This document shows, piece after piece, positions 32,845 to 40,462 of a stretch of DNA of 64,000 bases. The position numbers and the translations under genes are program-made. Positions within the stretch are counted from its first letter, which is position 1. Each line of letters starts with the position of its first letter. Under the pieces are notes generated by a model. It did not search any database and had not been told where the DNA came from. It saw nothing but the letters and a program-made list of their open reading frames with translations. This stretch comes from CAVAWX01 sp963614215 (GTDB lineage: Bacteria; Actinomycetota; Coriobacteriia; Coriobacteriales; QAMH01): the NCBI GenBank assembly GCA_963614215.1, contig CAVECB010000007.1, positions 1 through 64,000 of the forward strand. The letters are read 5' to 3'.

Positions 32845-33723
32845 TCAGCGCTCCTCGATGCGTGCGTGGCGGCGATAGTCGTCTGCAGACAGCAGACTCA
32901 GCCGGTCGATGATGCCGATGTGCAGGCTGCCCGTGCCGACGAGCGCCCCCATGCCCTCGAGGTCGCGACGCGCCAGTTCGCCGGCCAGCCCCATGCTGCA
33001 TATGGCCGCCGCACAGGCCACGAGCGCCGTGTGCGTGCCGACGCCTTCGCCCGCGTCCGCCACACCGGCCGCTGCGCCGATGCCCGCCGCGCCCAGAAAC
33101 GCCGCAATCAGCCCGTCGCACATGCAGCCCGTGCCCGTGATCTTGCCCATGGCCGCATCGCCGTTCTCGATGAAAATAGTGTGCGTGCCGTCCGAGACCA
33201 CGTCCACCGCGCCCGTGATGGCGCATATGCATCCGTGTGCGTGTGCCACCTGCGCCGCCACCTCTTCCGGCGATGCCGCGCCGTCCACCTCGCCGGCGTC
33301 CACCCCGCGCGTCGTCGCCGCAAGGCCGGCCACGAAGGCAATCTCGCTGAGGTTGCCGCGAATGCAGGCAGGACGCGCGTGGACCAAAAACTCGCGCGTC
33401 GTCTCGTTGCGCAAGGCACTCGCGCCGGCGCCCACCGGGTCGAAGACGAGCGGACGGCCCAACTCGGCTGCCGCATCGGCCGCCGCGTGCATGCTCTCGA
33501 CGGTCCGCGCGTTCAAAGTGCCAATGTTGATGTTGACCGCCGAGGCGATTGCCACCATGTCGCGCAGCTCCTCGACGGCGTCTGCCATGAGCGCCGAGCC
33601 CCCGATGGCAAGCTCGGCGTTGGCCACGTCGTTGACCGTGACGTAGTTCGTGATGTTGTGCACGAGCGGCGTGCGTGCGCGCACCCGCGCTGCCGCCTCG
33701 ACCACCTCGTCTACCAGGCTCAT
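32845..33723 (-). CDS. thiM: Hydroxyethylthiazole kinase ThiM
   Basis: 292 aa ribokinase-like enzyme that phosphorylates salvaged thiazole alcohol. Motifs: TPLVHNITNYVTVNDVANA near the N-terminus, PLVFDPVGAGAS and the anion hole TGTGCMCDGLIAAFLGA. It starts inside the thiC stop (ATGA). With no thiazole-forming genes (thiG, thiH, thiS) nearby, the operon seems to make the pyrimidine half and salvage the thiazole half. Confidence 0.96.
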   Translation of the reverse strand: MSLVDEVVEAAARVRARTPLVHNITNYVTVNDVANAELAIGGSALMADAVEELRDMVAIASAVNINIGTLNARTVESMHAAADAAAELGRPLVFDPVGAGASALRNETTREFLVHARPACIRGNLSEIAFVAGLAATTRGVDAGEVDGAASPEEVAAQVAHAHGCICAITGAVDVVSDGTHTIFIENGDAAMGKITGTGCMCDGLIAAFLGAAGIGAAAGVADAGEGVGTHTALVACAAAICSMGLAGELARRDLEGMGALVGTGSLHIGIIDRLSLLSADDYRRHARIEER

Positions 33724-35021
33724 AGTCCCAGCTCCTCTCCTTTTTCGGCCAACACTTTGTTCACCGTGCGCACCGCGCACATCTTGCCGCACATCGTGCA
33801 GCTCTCCTCCTCGGCAGGCGGCGCGCTCTCGAAGCGCTCTCGTGCGCGTTGCCCGTCGAGGGCAAGCTCGAACTGCCGCTCCCAATCGAAGCTGCGTCGC
33901 GCGTCGGCCATAGCGTCGTCGCGCTCGCGCGCACCGGGCACGCCCTTGGCGATGTCGGCCGCATGTGCCGCGATCTTGGCCGCGACCAACCCCTCGCGCA
34001 CGTCGTCTGCATCAGGCAGGCGCAGATGCTCGGCCGGCGTGACATAGCACAGGAAGTCCGCGCCGTTTGCCGCCGCGATGCTTGCGCCGATGGCGCTCGT
34101 GATGTGGTCGTAGCCGGGCGCGATGTCGGTGACGAGAGGACCCAGTACGTAGAAGGGCGCGCCGTGGCAGAGGCGCTTTTCCAGCTCCATGTTGGCCGCC
34201 ACCTCGTTTAGGGCCATGTGCCCGGGTCCTTCGACCATCACCTGCACGCCCGCATCCCATGCACGGCGCGTCAAGTTGCCCAACTCCACCAGCTCGGCCA
34301 CCTGCGCCGCATCCGTCGCGTCGTCGATGCACCCCGGGCGGCACGCGTCGCCCAGGCTGATGGTCACGTCGTGTTCGCGCAAAATCTCCAGCAGCTCGTC
34401 GTAGCGCTCGAAGAAGGGGTTCTCGTTGCCCGTCAGCTCCATCCATGCGAACAGCAGACTGCCGCCGCGGCTGACGATGTTCATCCGCCTACCCGCGCGG
34501 GTGAAGGCCTCGACTGTGCGACGGTTCAGCCCGGCGTGCACCGTGACGAAATCCACGCCGTCTTCGGCATGGGCGCGCACCACGCGCAAGAAATCGTCGG
34601 CGGTGCAGCTGGCCAGCTCTTTGTCCAGGTAGCCGATGGCGTCGTACATGGGCACCGTGCCCACCATGGCAGGCGATTTCGCCAGCAGGTCGCGGCGGAA
34701 CTTCGAGGTTTTGCCGCAGTTCGAGAGGTCCATGATGGCGTCGGCGCCCAACGACAGCGCCATGTCCACCTTGGCCATCTCTATGTCGTAGTCGTGCAAA
34801 TCGCCGCTCACGCCGAGGTTCACGTTCACCTTCGTGGACAGCCCGCCACCCACACCCTTGGCCTGCAAGGCGCCGTGCGCGTGGTTTGCGGGGATGGCGA
34901 CGCGGCCTGCCGCCACTTCCTGCAAAAGCCAGTCCAGCTCGCGGCGCTCCTCGCGCGCCACCCGCTCCATCTGCGGCGTCGCCTCGCCCGCGCGCGCCGC
35001 CTCCAACTGCGTTTTTGCCAT
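33720..35021 (-). CDS. thiC: Phosphomethylpyrimidine synthase ThiC (short form)
   Basis: 433 aa radical-SAM enzyme that converts AIR to HMP phosphate. The C-terminal cluster site is CTMCGKMCAV (near residue 405). Core motifs: GADAIMDLSNCGKTSKFRR, TVHAGLNRRTVEAF, SLGDACRPGCIDDATDAAQ, MVEGPGHMALNEV and FLCYVTPAEHL. It lacks the long N-terminal domain of plant and enterobacterial ThiC, as is usual in anaerobes. GGAAAGGAG lies just upstream of ATG 35021. A TPP riboswitch controls the leader. Confidence 0.97.
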   Translation of the reverse strand: MAKTQLEAARAGEATPQMERVAREERRELDWLLQEVAAGRVAIPANHAHGALQAKGVGGGLSTKVNVNLGVSGDLHDYDIEMAKVDMALSLGADAIMDLSNCGKTSKFRRDLLAKSPAMVGTVPMYDAIGYLDKELASCTADDFLRVVRAHAEDGVDFVTVHAGLNRRTVEAFTRAGRRMNIVSRGGSLLFAWMELTGNENPFFERYDELLEILREHDVTISLGDACRPGCIDDATDAAQVAELVELGNLTRRAWDAGVQVMVEGPGHMALNEVAANMELEKRLCHGAPFYVLGPLVTDIAPGYDHITSAIGASIAAANGADFLCYVTPAEHLRLPDADDVREGLVAAKIAAHAADIAKGVPGARERDDAMADARRSFDWERQFELALDGQRARERFESAPPAEEESCTMCGKMCAVRTVNKVLAEKGEELGL

Positions 35022-35076
35022 ATGCGCTCCTTTCCCGTGCCGCATCGCGCCGAGGCGGGCGGAGGGGTACGCGGGT

Positions 35077-35100
35077 AAAAGAGAGTGTGCGCTTGCGCAC
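35077..35100 (-). terminator. Terminator hairpin in the thiC leader
   Basis: Minus strand GTGCGC-AA-GCGCAC followed by ACTCTCTTTT, 56 bp upstream of the thiC ATG and 3' of the TPP aptamer. It fits a riboswitch-controlled terminator. Confidence 0.6.
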
Positions 35101-35132
35101 GGCCGCAGCGGGCCTGCACGCGCAAAGATGCA

Positions 35133-35243
35133 CCACGTGTGCGCGACCCGCATTACCGGGCCGGTCTCTTTTCGGTCGCGATTCTCTCGCCTCTCAGCCG
35201 CCTCGCGCGCTCCTCGCGCGGCATGCGGGCAGCTCCCGACGTG
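35133..35243 (-). promoter_or_regulatory. TPP riboswitch (thi box) controlling thiC-thiM-thiE
   Basis: Read on the minus strand, the conserved CTGAGAG lies at 35197-35191 and GGTAATGC at 35157-35150. They sit between complementary outer strands near ACGTCGGGAGC and GCGCACACGT. These are the pyrimidine- and pyrophosphate-sensing elements of the TPP aptamer. The P3 arm is GC-rich. High TPP should favour the downstream terminator or block translation of thiC. Confidence 0.85.
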
Positions 35244-35333
35244 CTTGTGCTTGCGATGCCGATGGTAGCACAGCGCACCCAAAGCCGCGCTTCAACTCAA
35301 GAAAAGACGCATGCATCGGGGGAATTACCATGA

Positions 35334-35359
35334 GATATGATATGATTTCATATCATATC
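35334..35359. promoter_or_regulatory. Perfect 12-2-12 palindromic operator of the small TA-like pair
   Basis: GATATGATATGA-TT-TCATATCATATC is a perfect inverted repeat ending 14 bp before the first ATG (35374). It contains TATGAT hexamers that could act as the -10 box, so a bound repressor would block transcription. The A/T-rich sequence stands out against the GC-rich surroundings. Autoregulation by the ribbon-helix-helix partner is likely. Confidence 0.75.
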
Positions 35360-35373
35360 AACAGGAGAGCAGC

Positions 35374-35634
35374 ATGAGCCAAATCGGTGTTCATCCCAGA
35401 ATCAGCCAACGGCACCCTGAAGTAAACGATGCCGACGTGACAGCTGCAATGCGCTCGATGATTCGCTACAAACAGCGCGGGGCGGGCGAATGGGTGGCAA
35501 TCGGCACGGATTTGCACAACAGACTGATTGAGCTGGTCTATATCTATGACCCTGCTGAGGACTATTTCTTCATGTATCACGGGATGACCCCGCCAAGCGG
35601 GAAGACGCTCAGGGAACTTGGACTGGAGAGGTGA
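35374..35634 (+). CDS. Small putative toxin of a toxin-antitoxin-like pair
   Basis: 86 aa. HPEVNDADVTAAMRSMIRYK, then VAIGTDLHNRLIELVYIYD and MYHGMTPPSGKTLRELGL. This pattern (His-Pro-Glu start, compact beta sheet, AMTPP-like end) is seen in small BrnT/RelE-like partner proteins, but membership is not certain. GGAGA precedes the ATG. The stop overlaps a possible start of the next gene (GTGA). Toxicity is inferred from gene pairing only. Confidence 0.6.
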   Translation: MSQIGVHPRISQRHPEVNDADVTAAMRSMIRYKQRGAGEWVAIGTDLHNRLIELVYIYDPAEDYFFMYHGMTPPSGKTLRELGLER

Positions 35635-35639
35635 CGAGA

Positions 35640-35912
35640 GTGAACGTGGATGATTTCATGGCAAAACACGGCATGACCGACGCCGACCTCGACCGCATGG
35701 CCGCACCCTATGAGGATGCCAGCTTCGAGTCGGAGCCCGGCGGCGAGGTGTTCAGCGGTTCCCATCTCGACGCGGTCGGAAAACGGCGCGTGACGGTGGT
35801 CTACGACGCCGCTGACACTCAACGGGTCGCTGGAATCGCCCGCAGCAGAGGCGTGAAGCCATCTGCAGTCTACAGGGAGGCGCTCGATTACTATTTGGCC
35901 GCGCAGGCCTAG
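35640..35912 (+). CDS. Ribbon-helix-helix antitoxin-like protein
   Basis: 90 aa from GTG 35640, which has GGAGAGG upstream; GTG 35631 (93 aa) overlaps the previous stop and is the alternative. The C-terminal KRRVTVVYDAADTQRVAGIA plus GVKPSAVYREALDYYL looks like a CopG/RHH DNA-binding fold. The acidic N-terminal half could wrap the partner toxin. It is the likely ligand of the palindrome at 35334-35359. Confidence 0.6.
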   Translation: MNVDDFMAKHGMTDADLDRMAAPYEDASFESEPGGEVFSGSHLDAVGKRRVTVVYDAADTQRVAGIARSRGVKPSAVYREALDYYLAAQA

Positions 35913-36007
35913 GGTTTTGAAGCGACGGCGGAGCCGACGCGCCAATCTCGCCATCGAGGCGCACGGCAATGCGCAGATGCCCTAGAATCGAATAGCAGGA
36001 AAGGAAG

Positions 36008-36041
36008 GAGCCGAGGCATAGCTAGCAGGCTACCTCGGCTC
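36008..36041. repeat. Stem-loop between the TA-like pair and sortase
   Basis: GAGCCGAGG and CCTCGGCTC form a perfect 9-bp stem, with inner TAGC/GCTA pairing. No T-run follows on the plus strand; the minus side has only CTTCCTTTCC. It may terminate transcription weakly or mark the end of the TA insert. Confidence 0.45.
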
Positions 36042-36114
36042 TAGCCCGAATGCTGCCCGACCATGGCGGGGCATCCTGCCTTAGATTTTACACGCGACGC
36101 ACGCGAGGAGCAAG

Positions 36115-36954
36115 ATGGAACAGCACGACCGACAATGGCAGGGGGCGGCGCAGACGCAGCAACCCCCGCACGCACAGCAGCCCGTCTACGCCCAGTCCGT
36201 GCCCGCGGCAGCCGCCTACATGCAACCCGCGTCCGAGCCGCCCCGCAGGAAAAAGGGCCGCATCTCCCTCGTCATCATGATTGTGTGCCTCGTCATCATG
36301 GCCGTGTGCGCGGGCATCATCGCGAAAATCCTGCTCGACTACCACGAGGTCGACGTGGCCTACGAGGAGCTGCGCACGCAAAGCGGGCGCGACATTGCCG
36401 CGTTACAGGCGCTCAACCCCGACGCGGTGGGCTGGGTCTACGTGGCCGACACCAACATCGACTACCCCGTCATGTTCACCCCCGACGACCCCGAGTACTA
36501 CCTGCACCGCAATTTCGACCGCGAGCGCTCCTCGGCCGGCACACCCTTCGTGGGCGAAGGCTGCATCGTGCCGGGTGGCAACTCCACCATCATCTACGGC
36601 CACCACATGCGCAGCGGGTCGATGTTTGCCACCTTGCTCAACTTCGAGGACGAGGATTTCTTCAACACGCACGAGATCAGCTTCACCACCACGCAAGGCG
36701 AGGGCACCTACAAACCTATAGCGGCCTTCCACACCGACCTCTCGCACGGAGACGGCTACTACCGCTACTGGGAACACGTGGGCAATCTGAACGCGCAGGA
36801 ATACGCCGATTTCGTGAACACGGTCGTGGGTCAGTCGATGTTCTCGCCGACAGTCGAGGCCACGTACGGCCACGAGCTGCTCACACTGTCCACCTGCTCG
36901 TACGGCACGTCTGAGGAGCGTTTTGCCGTGGTCGCGGTGCGCGTGGACAAATAG
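36115..36954 (+). CDS. Class B sortase
   Basis: 279 aa. A Gln/Pro/Ala-rich cytoplasmic head (residues 1-45) and one membrane anchor (SLVIMIVCLVIMAVCAGII) precede the sortase barrel. Catalytic His is in IIYGHHMRSGSMF (about 163), Cys in TLSTCSYG (about 262) and Arg in SEERFAVVAV (about 271). The insertion helix between barrel strands is that of class B enzymes. Class B sortases anchor specific, often haem- or pilus-related, proteins to peptidoglycan. No LPxTG-like or NPQTN-like substrate gene is adjacent, so its client is elsewhere. GAGGAGC precedes the ATG. Confidence 0.9.
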   Translation: MEQHDRQWQGAAQTQQPPHAQQPVYAQSVPAAAAYMQPASEPPRRKKGRISLVIMIVCLVIMAVCAGIIAKILLDYHEVDVAYEELRTQSGRDIAALQALNPDAVGWVYVADTNIDYPVMFTPDDPEYYLHRNFDRERSSAGTPFVGEGCIVPGGNSTIIYGHHMRSGSMFATLLNFEDEDFFNTHEISFTTTQGEGTYKPIAAFHTDLSHGDGYYRYWEHVGNLNAQEYADFVNTVVGQSMFSPTVEATYGHELLTLSTCSYGTSEERFAVVAVRVDK

Positions 36955-36993
36955 GGACGCGCAAATAGGGCGCCGACCCAGCGGTACTTCACT

Positions 36994-37599
36994 TCACCCG
37001 AGAAACACAGTGCGGGTCGCAAGGCGCTTTCGCAGGGCGTCGGAATGGGTGACGAACACGAGGCCTATACCGTGGCGCTCGCAATGCGCAAGCAGGAAGC
37101 TCCATACCTGCTGCTGGGTGAGCGCGTCGAGCATGGTCGAAATCTCGTCGGCGACGATGAAGCGGGGGCGCGCGGCTAGGGCGCGGGCGATACAGCAGCG
37201 CTGGAGCTGGCCTCCCGACAGCTCGTGCGGATAGCGCGCAAGCCACGCGTCCTCGATATGCAAAGCCGCATGCAGCTCCTCATCTGCCGCCCCCGCCTCG
37301 GTAATCGAGGCGCCCACGCGCATATTGGGGTCGAGCGCCTGCTCGGGGTGCTGCCAGACGAGCTGCACGGGATTGGGGACGTGCGCTCGGGCGACTGCGG
37401 GCGCCCCGTCCATGGTGATGTTGCCGCTCGTGGGACGCAGATAGCCCGCGAGCAGCTGGCAGACAGTGCTCTTGCCGCAACCCGAAGGGCCGGCCAGGGC
37501 CACGCGCTCGGAGCTGCCCACGCGAAGGGAAAACCTCTCGACCACGGGTGTGCCGGCGCGCCACGAGAAGGCCAAATTGTCGGCACACAGCACGCTCAT
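36994..37599 (-). CDS. Peptide/nickel-type ABC transporter ATPase (DppF/NikE-like)
   Basis: 201 aa, short for the class. Walker A GPSGCGKSTVCQLL, signature LSGGQLQRCCIARAL, and Walker B FIVADEIS in place of the usual DEPT or DEAV. The H-loop VFVTHS is present. The C-terminal oligopeptide-binding extension of full-length DppF is lacking. Its start overlaps the stop of the preceding ATPase by 4 nt. It is the fifth gene of the importer 42112-36994. Confidence 0.9.
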   Translation of the reverse strand: MSVLCADNLAFSWRAGTPVVERFSLRVGSSERVALAGPSGCGKSTVCQLLAGYLRPTSGNITMDGAPAVARAHVPNPVQLVWQHPEQALDPNMRVGASITEAGAADEELHAALHIEDAWLARYPHELSGGQLQRCCIARALAARPRFIVADEISTMLDALTQQQVWSFLLAHCERHGIGLVFVTHSDALRKRLATRTVFLG

Positions 37600-38606
37600 G
37601 CCTGCACTTCCTCTCCTGCAGGTGAAACGCCCTTTCCCGCGTCACCGACGTCGCGAAAGCCATGCGCGGGCAGCGCGTGCCACAGGCGCCGCGAGAAAGG
37701 GTGCGAAAGCGTGTCCGGCGAGGAAAAACCTGCCACGTCGGTCTCTTCAACCACGCGCCCATCGGTGAAGACGGCGATGCGATCGGCCACGCGCAGGGCA
37801 AGCTCGATGTCGTGGGTAATCAGCAAGACGCCCCCGCCCCCGTCGGCAAAGGCGCGCAGGTCCTCTGTCGCCCGCACGGCCAGCTCCAGGTCCAACCCCG
37901 TGGTGGGTTCGTCTGCCACGAGCAGGCGCGGGTCGGACATGAGCGCGCAGATGAGCAGGACGCGCCGAGCCATGCCACCGGACAGCTCGAAGGGATAGAG
38001 ACGCTCGACGGACGCATCGAGGCGGTAGCGGGTGAAAAGCTCGGTACGCCGAGCCGCATCGCCGCCGACCTGCCGTCCCACGCGCATAAGCGGGTCGAGC
38101 GAGGAGACGCCCTGCGGCACGAGGGCTACCTCGCGGCCACGCAAGCGCCGCAAAGACTCCGCCGTCTGTCGGGCGCCGTCGAAGAATATGGTTCCGCGCA
38201 CCTCGGCGCTTGGCGCGTACATGCCCAGCAGTGCATCGGCCAAGAGTGTCTTGCCCGCACCCGAAGGCCCGGCCAGCGCAACCACCTCGCCGGCATGCAC
38301 CGACACGTTCAGGCCGTCGATGGGGCGCGTGCGCCCGGCCGCAGACGCGAACTCGACGACGAGGTCTTCGACCTGCAGAAGGTGGTGGCCTGCCACATGG
38401 CGCGAACCGGGAGCGTGCGAATGATGGTGGTGAAAGCGCTCGCCGGCATGGTCGGCGCTGTGCGCGGATGCGGCAGGCGCGGCAGACGGCGCGGCAGCGC
38501 AGGAAGCCTTGTACGCGGCCCCTTCAACAGCCTTGTGCGCGTCCTCTTCACCCGCACAATCTCCGTCATGCACATGCGTGTCCGCCGTATCCTCCACCGT
38601 CTTCAT
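37596..38606 (-). CDS. Peptide/nickel-type ABC transporter ATPase (DppD/NikD-like) with His-rich N-terminus
   Basis: 336 aa. About 75 extra residues at the N-terminus hold 13 histidines, including His59-62, His64, His70 and His74-75 (HHHHSHAPGSRHVAGHH). The ATPase follows: Walker A GPSGAGKTLLADAL, signature LSGGMARRVLLICAL, Walker B LLVADEPTTGLD, H-loop LLITHDIE. His-rich heads suggest metal binding or storage and favour a nickel or other metal substrate for the importer. ATG 38606 has GGTGAAGG upstream; a GTG at 38615 overlaps the permease stop and is an alternative start. Confidence 0.87.
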   Translation of the reverse strand: MKTVEDTADTHVHDGDCAGEEDAHKAVEGAAYKASCAAAPSAAPAASAHSADHAGERFHHHHSHAPGSRHVAGHHLLQVEDLVVEFASAAGRTRPIDGLNVSVHAGEVVALAGPSGAGKTLLADALLGMYAPSAEVRGTIFFDGARQTAESLRRLRGREVALVPQGVSSLDPLMRVGRQVGGDAARRTELFTRYRLDASVERLYPFELSGGMARRVLLICALMSDPRLLVADEPTTGLDLELAVRATEDLRAFADGGGGVLLITHDIELALRVADRIAVFTDGRVVEETDVAGFSSPDTLSHPFSRRLWHALPAHGFRDVGDAGKGVSPAGEEVQA

Positions 38607-38611
38607 CGCCT

Positions 38612-39478
38612 TCACCCCCGCTCCCGCTGCAGCCCGAGCACGCGCGACAGGTTTTTGCCCGCCCCGTTGAACAGCAGGGTCACGCCCACCAGCGCCGCGC
38701 CCGGAAAGACGGCAAGCCACCACATGCCCGCCGCGAGATAGCCCATGGACTCGCTCAAGATGATGCCGACGGCCGCGGTCTCCGGCGACAGCCCGAAGCC
38801 GAGGAAGGTGATGGCCGCCTCGTGCAAGATCGCATGGGGGAAAAGCAAGACGAGGCCGACGGTGAACTGGGGCATCACGGCCGGCAACATGTGGCGCACG
38901 GCGATCTGCGTGCGGGTGCGTCCGAGCTGGGCGGCGATCGCCACGGGGCGGCTCTCGCGCACCTGCAAGATCTCGGCGCGGATGACGCGGCACAGGTTCG
39001 GCCAGTGCGTGAGCGCCACTCCGACCACGACGCCTGCGACCCCTTTGCCCAGCGCAAACGATATGAGTATGAGCAAGATGATGTGGGGCAGCGCGCAGGC
39101 CAGGTCCACAAGCCAGGTGACCGCCGCGTCCACACGTCGCCCGCCAAGGGCCGCCGCGCACCCCAAGACGAGCGCCAAAAACGCCGAGGCGAGCGCAGCG
39201 AGAAAACCGATACCGATGCTGGTGGACAGACCGGCCACAGTGCGCACGAGCATGTCGCGCCCCAGCTGGTCGGTGCCGAAGGGGTGCGCGGGCGACGGCG
39301 GCAGATTCTTCATGGACAGGTCCGTCACCGTCGCAGCATCGCCGAGCAGCGCCCCAATGATGAAGAGGGCGGCAAGCGCCCCCAGACACGCGACGCAAGC
39401 GACAAGCGAAGCGCGGCGGCTGCGCATACGGACACGGCGGGACGGCACGTGAAAGACGGTCTGCGCGGAGGCGTTCAT
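38612..39478 (-). CDS. Peptide/nickel-type ABC permease (DppC/NikC-like)
   Basis: 288 aa, about six membrane helices. The N-terminal helix is followed by the DppC-type hallmark AHPFGTDQLGRDMLVRTV. The cytoplasmic EAA-like loop is AEILQVRESRPVAIAAQLGR. The start overlaps the upstream permease stop (ATGA). It works with the partner permease at 39475-40458. Confidence 0.92.
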   Translation of the reverse strand: MNASAQTVFHVPSRRVRMRSRRASLVACVACLGALAALFIIGALLGDAATVTDLSMKNLPPSPAHPFGTDQLGRDMLVRTVAGLSTSIGIGFLAALASAFLALVLGCAAALGGRRVDAAVTWLVDLACALPHIILLILISFALGKGVAGVVVGVALTHWPNLCRVIRAEILQVRESRPVAIAAQLGRTRTQIAVRHMLPAVMPQFTVGLVLLFPHAILHEAAITFLGFGLSPETAAVGIILSESMGYLAAGMWWLAVFPGAALVGVTLLFNGAGKNLSRVLGLQRERG

Positions 39479-40458
39479 GCGCTCACCCCGTCCCCGAGCC
39501 GGATGCGCGGGTCGAGCACGCGGTAGAGCAGATCGGCGCAGGCGTTGCCGGCGAAAACCAGCAGCGCCGAGACCACGGCGATCCCGACGAGCAGCGAGGC
39601 GTCGCCACCCGTGGCCGCCGTGACCGCCGCCTGCCCCAAGCCCGGATAGGAAAACACCTGCTCGACCAGGACCGAGCCGCCGAAAAGCTCTGCCACCGAG
39701 GCGCACTGCAACGTGATTGCGGGCAGGGCGACGTTGCGCAGCCCGTGGCGGCGCGCGGCAGCCAGGCGCCCCATCCCCCGCGCACGGGCGAAGCGCATGT
39801 AGTCGCTGTCCATGCAGCCGGCCATCTTCTCGCGCGTGTGCAAGGCGATGTTGGGCATGCCGACTATGCTCAAAGTAAGGGCGGGCAGCACGAGATGGTG
39901 CGCCACGTCGGCCACAGAGACGGAGGCCGAACCCGCTCCCACGGAAGTGGAAAATCCGATGGGAAACCACCCGAGCCACACGGCGAAGACGTAAAGCACG
40001 AGCAGCCCCAGCCAAAACGAGGGCGTCGAGGCCAAGACGAGGCACAAACCCCGCACCACGCGGTCGAAGGCCGAGCCCGCGCGCGCGCCGGCAAGCGCCC
40101 CCAAGGCAAAGCCGAGCACGCCGCTTGCCACCCAGGCCACGCACATGAGCAGCAAGGTAGTGCCCGCCCGCTGCGCCAGCACCTCGGCCACGGGCGCGTT
40201 GAAGCGAAGCGAGGTCCCGAGGTCGCCGCGCAGGGCCGAGGCCAGCCATGAGAGATAGCGCTCCCACACGGGCGCGTCTGCCCCCCACCACGCGGCGAGC
40301 TGCGCCTTTTTCTCGGCGGACATTCCCGCGTACGCGCTCGCGCCGGCGTTTGCCTGCACGGGGTCTATGGGCGAGACGCCCACGAGCACGAAGGCCAGCG
40401 CGGACACGGCGAGCAAAAGCAGCGCGACCCGCACGATGTAGAAGGCGACGCGACGCAC
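39475..40458 (-). CDS. Peptide/nickel-type ABC permease (DppB/NikB-like)
   Basis: 327 aa. The N-terminal helix (VRVALLLLAVSALAFVLVG) and the family segment SPIDPVQAN precede RGDLGTSLRFNAPVAEVLAQR, typical of DppB. The EAA-like loop is YMRFARARGMGRLAAARRHGLRN, and the C-terminal motif EQVFSYPGLGQAAV is present. It starts 4 bp after the binding-protein stop. Confidence 0.92.
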   Translation of the reverse strand: MRRVAFYIVRVALLLLAVSALAFVLVGVSPIDPVQANAGASAYAGMSAEKKAQLAAWWGADAPVWERYLSWLASALRGDLGTSLRFNAPVAEVLAQRAGTTLLLMCVAWVASGVLGFALGALAGARAGSAFDRVVRGLCLVLASTPSFWLGLLVLYVFAVWLGWFPIGFSTSVGAGSASVSVADVAHHLVLPALTLSIVGMPNIALHTREKMAGCMDSDYMRFARARGMGRLAAARRHGLRNVALPAITLQCASVAELFGGSVLVEQVFSYPGLGQAAVTAATGGDASLLVGIAVVSALLVFAGNACADLLYRVLDPRIRLGDGVSA

Positions 40459-40462
40459 CCTC

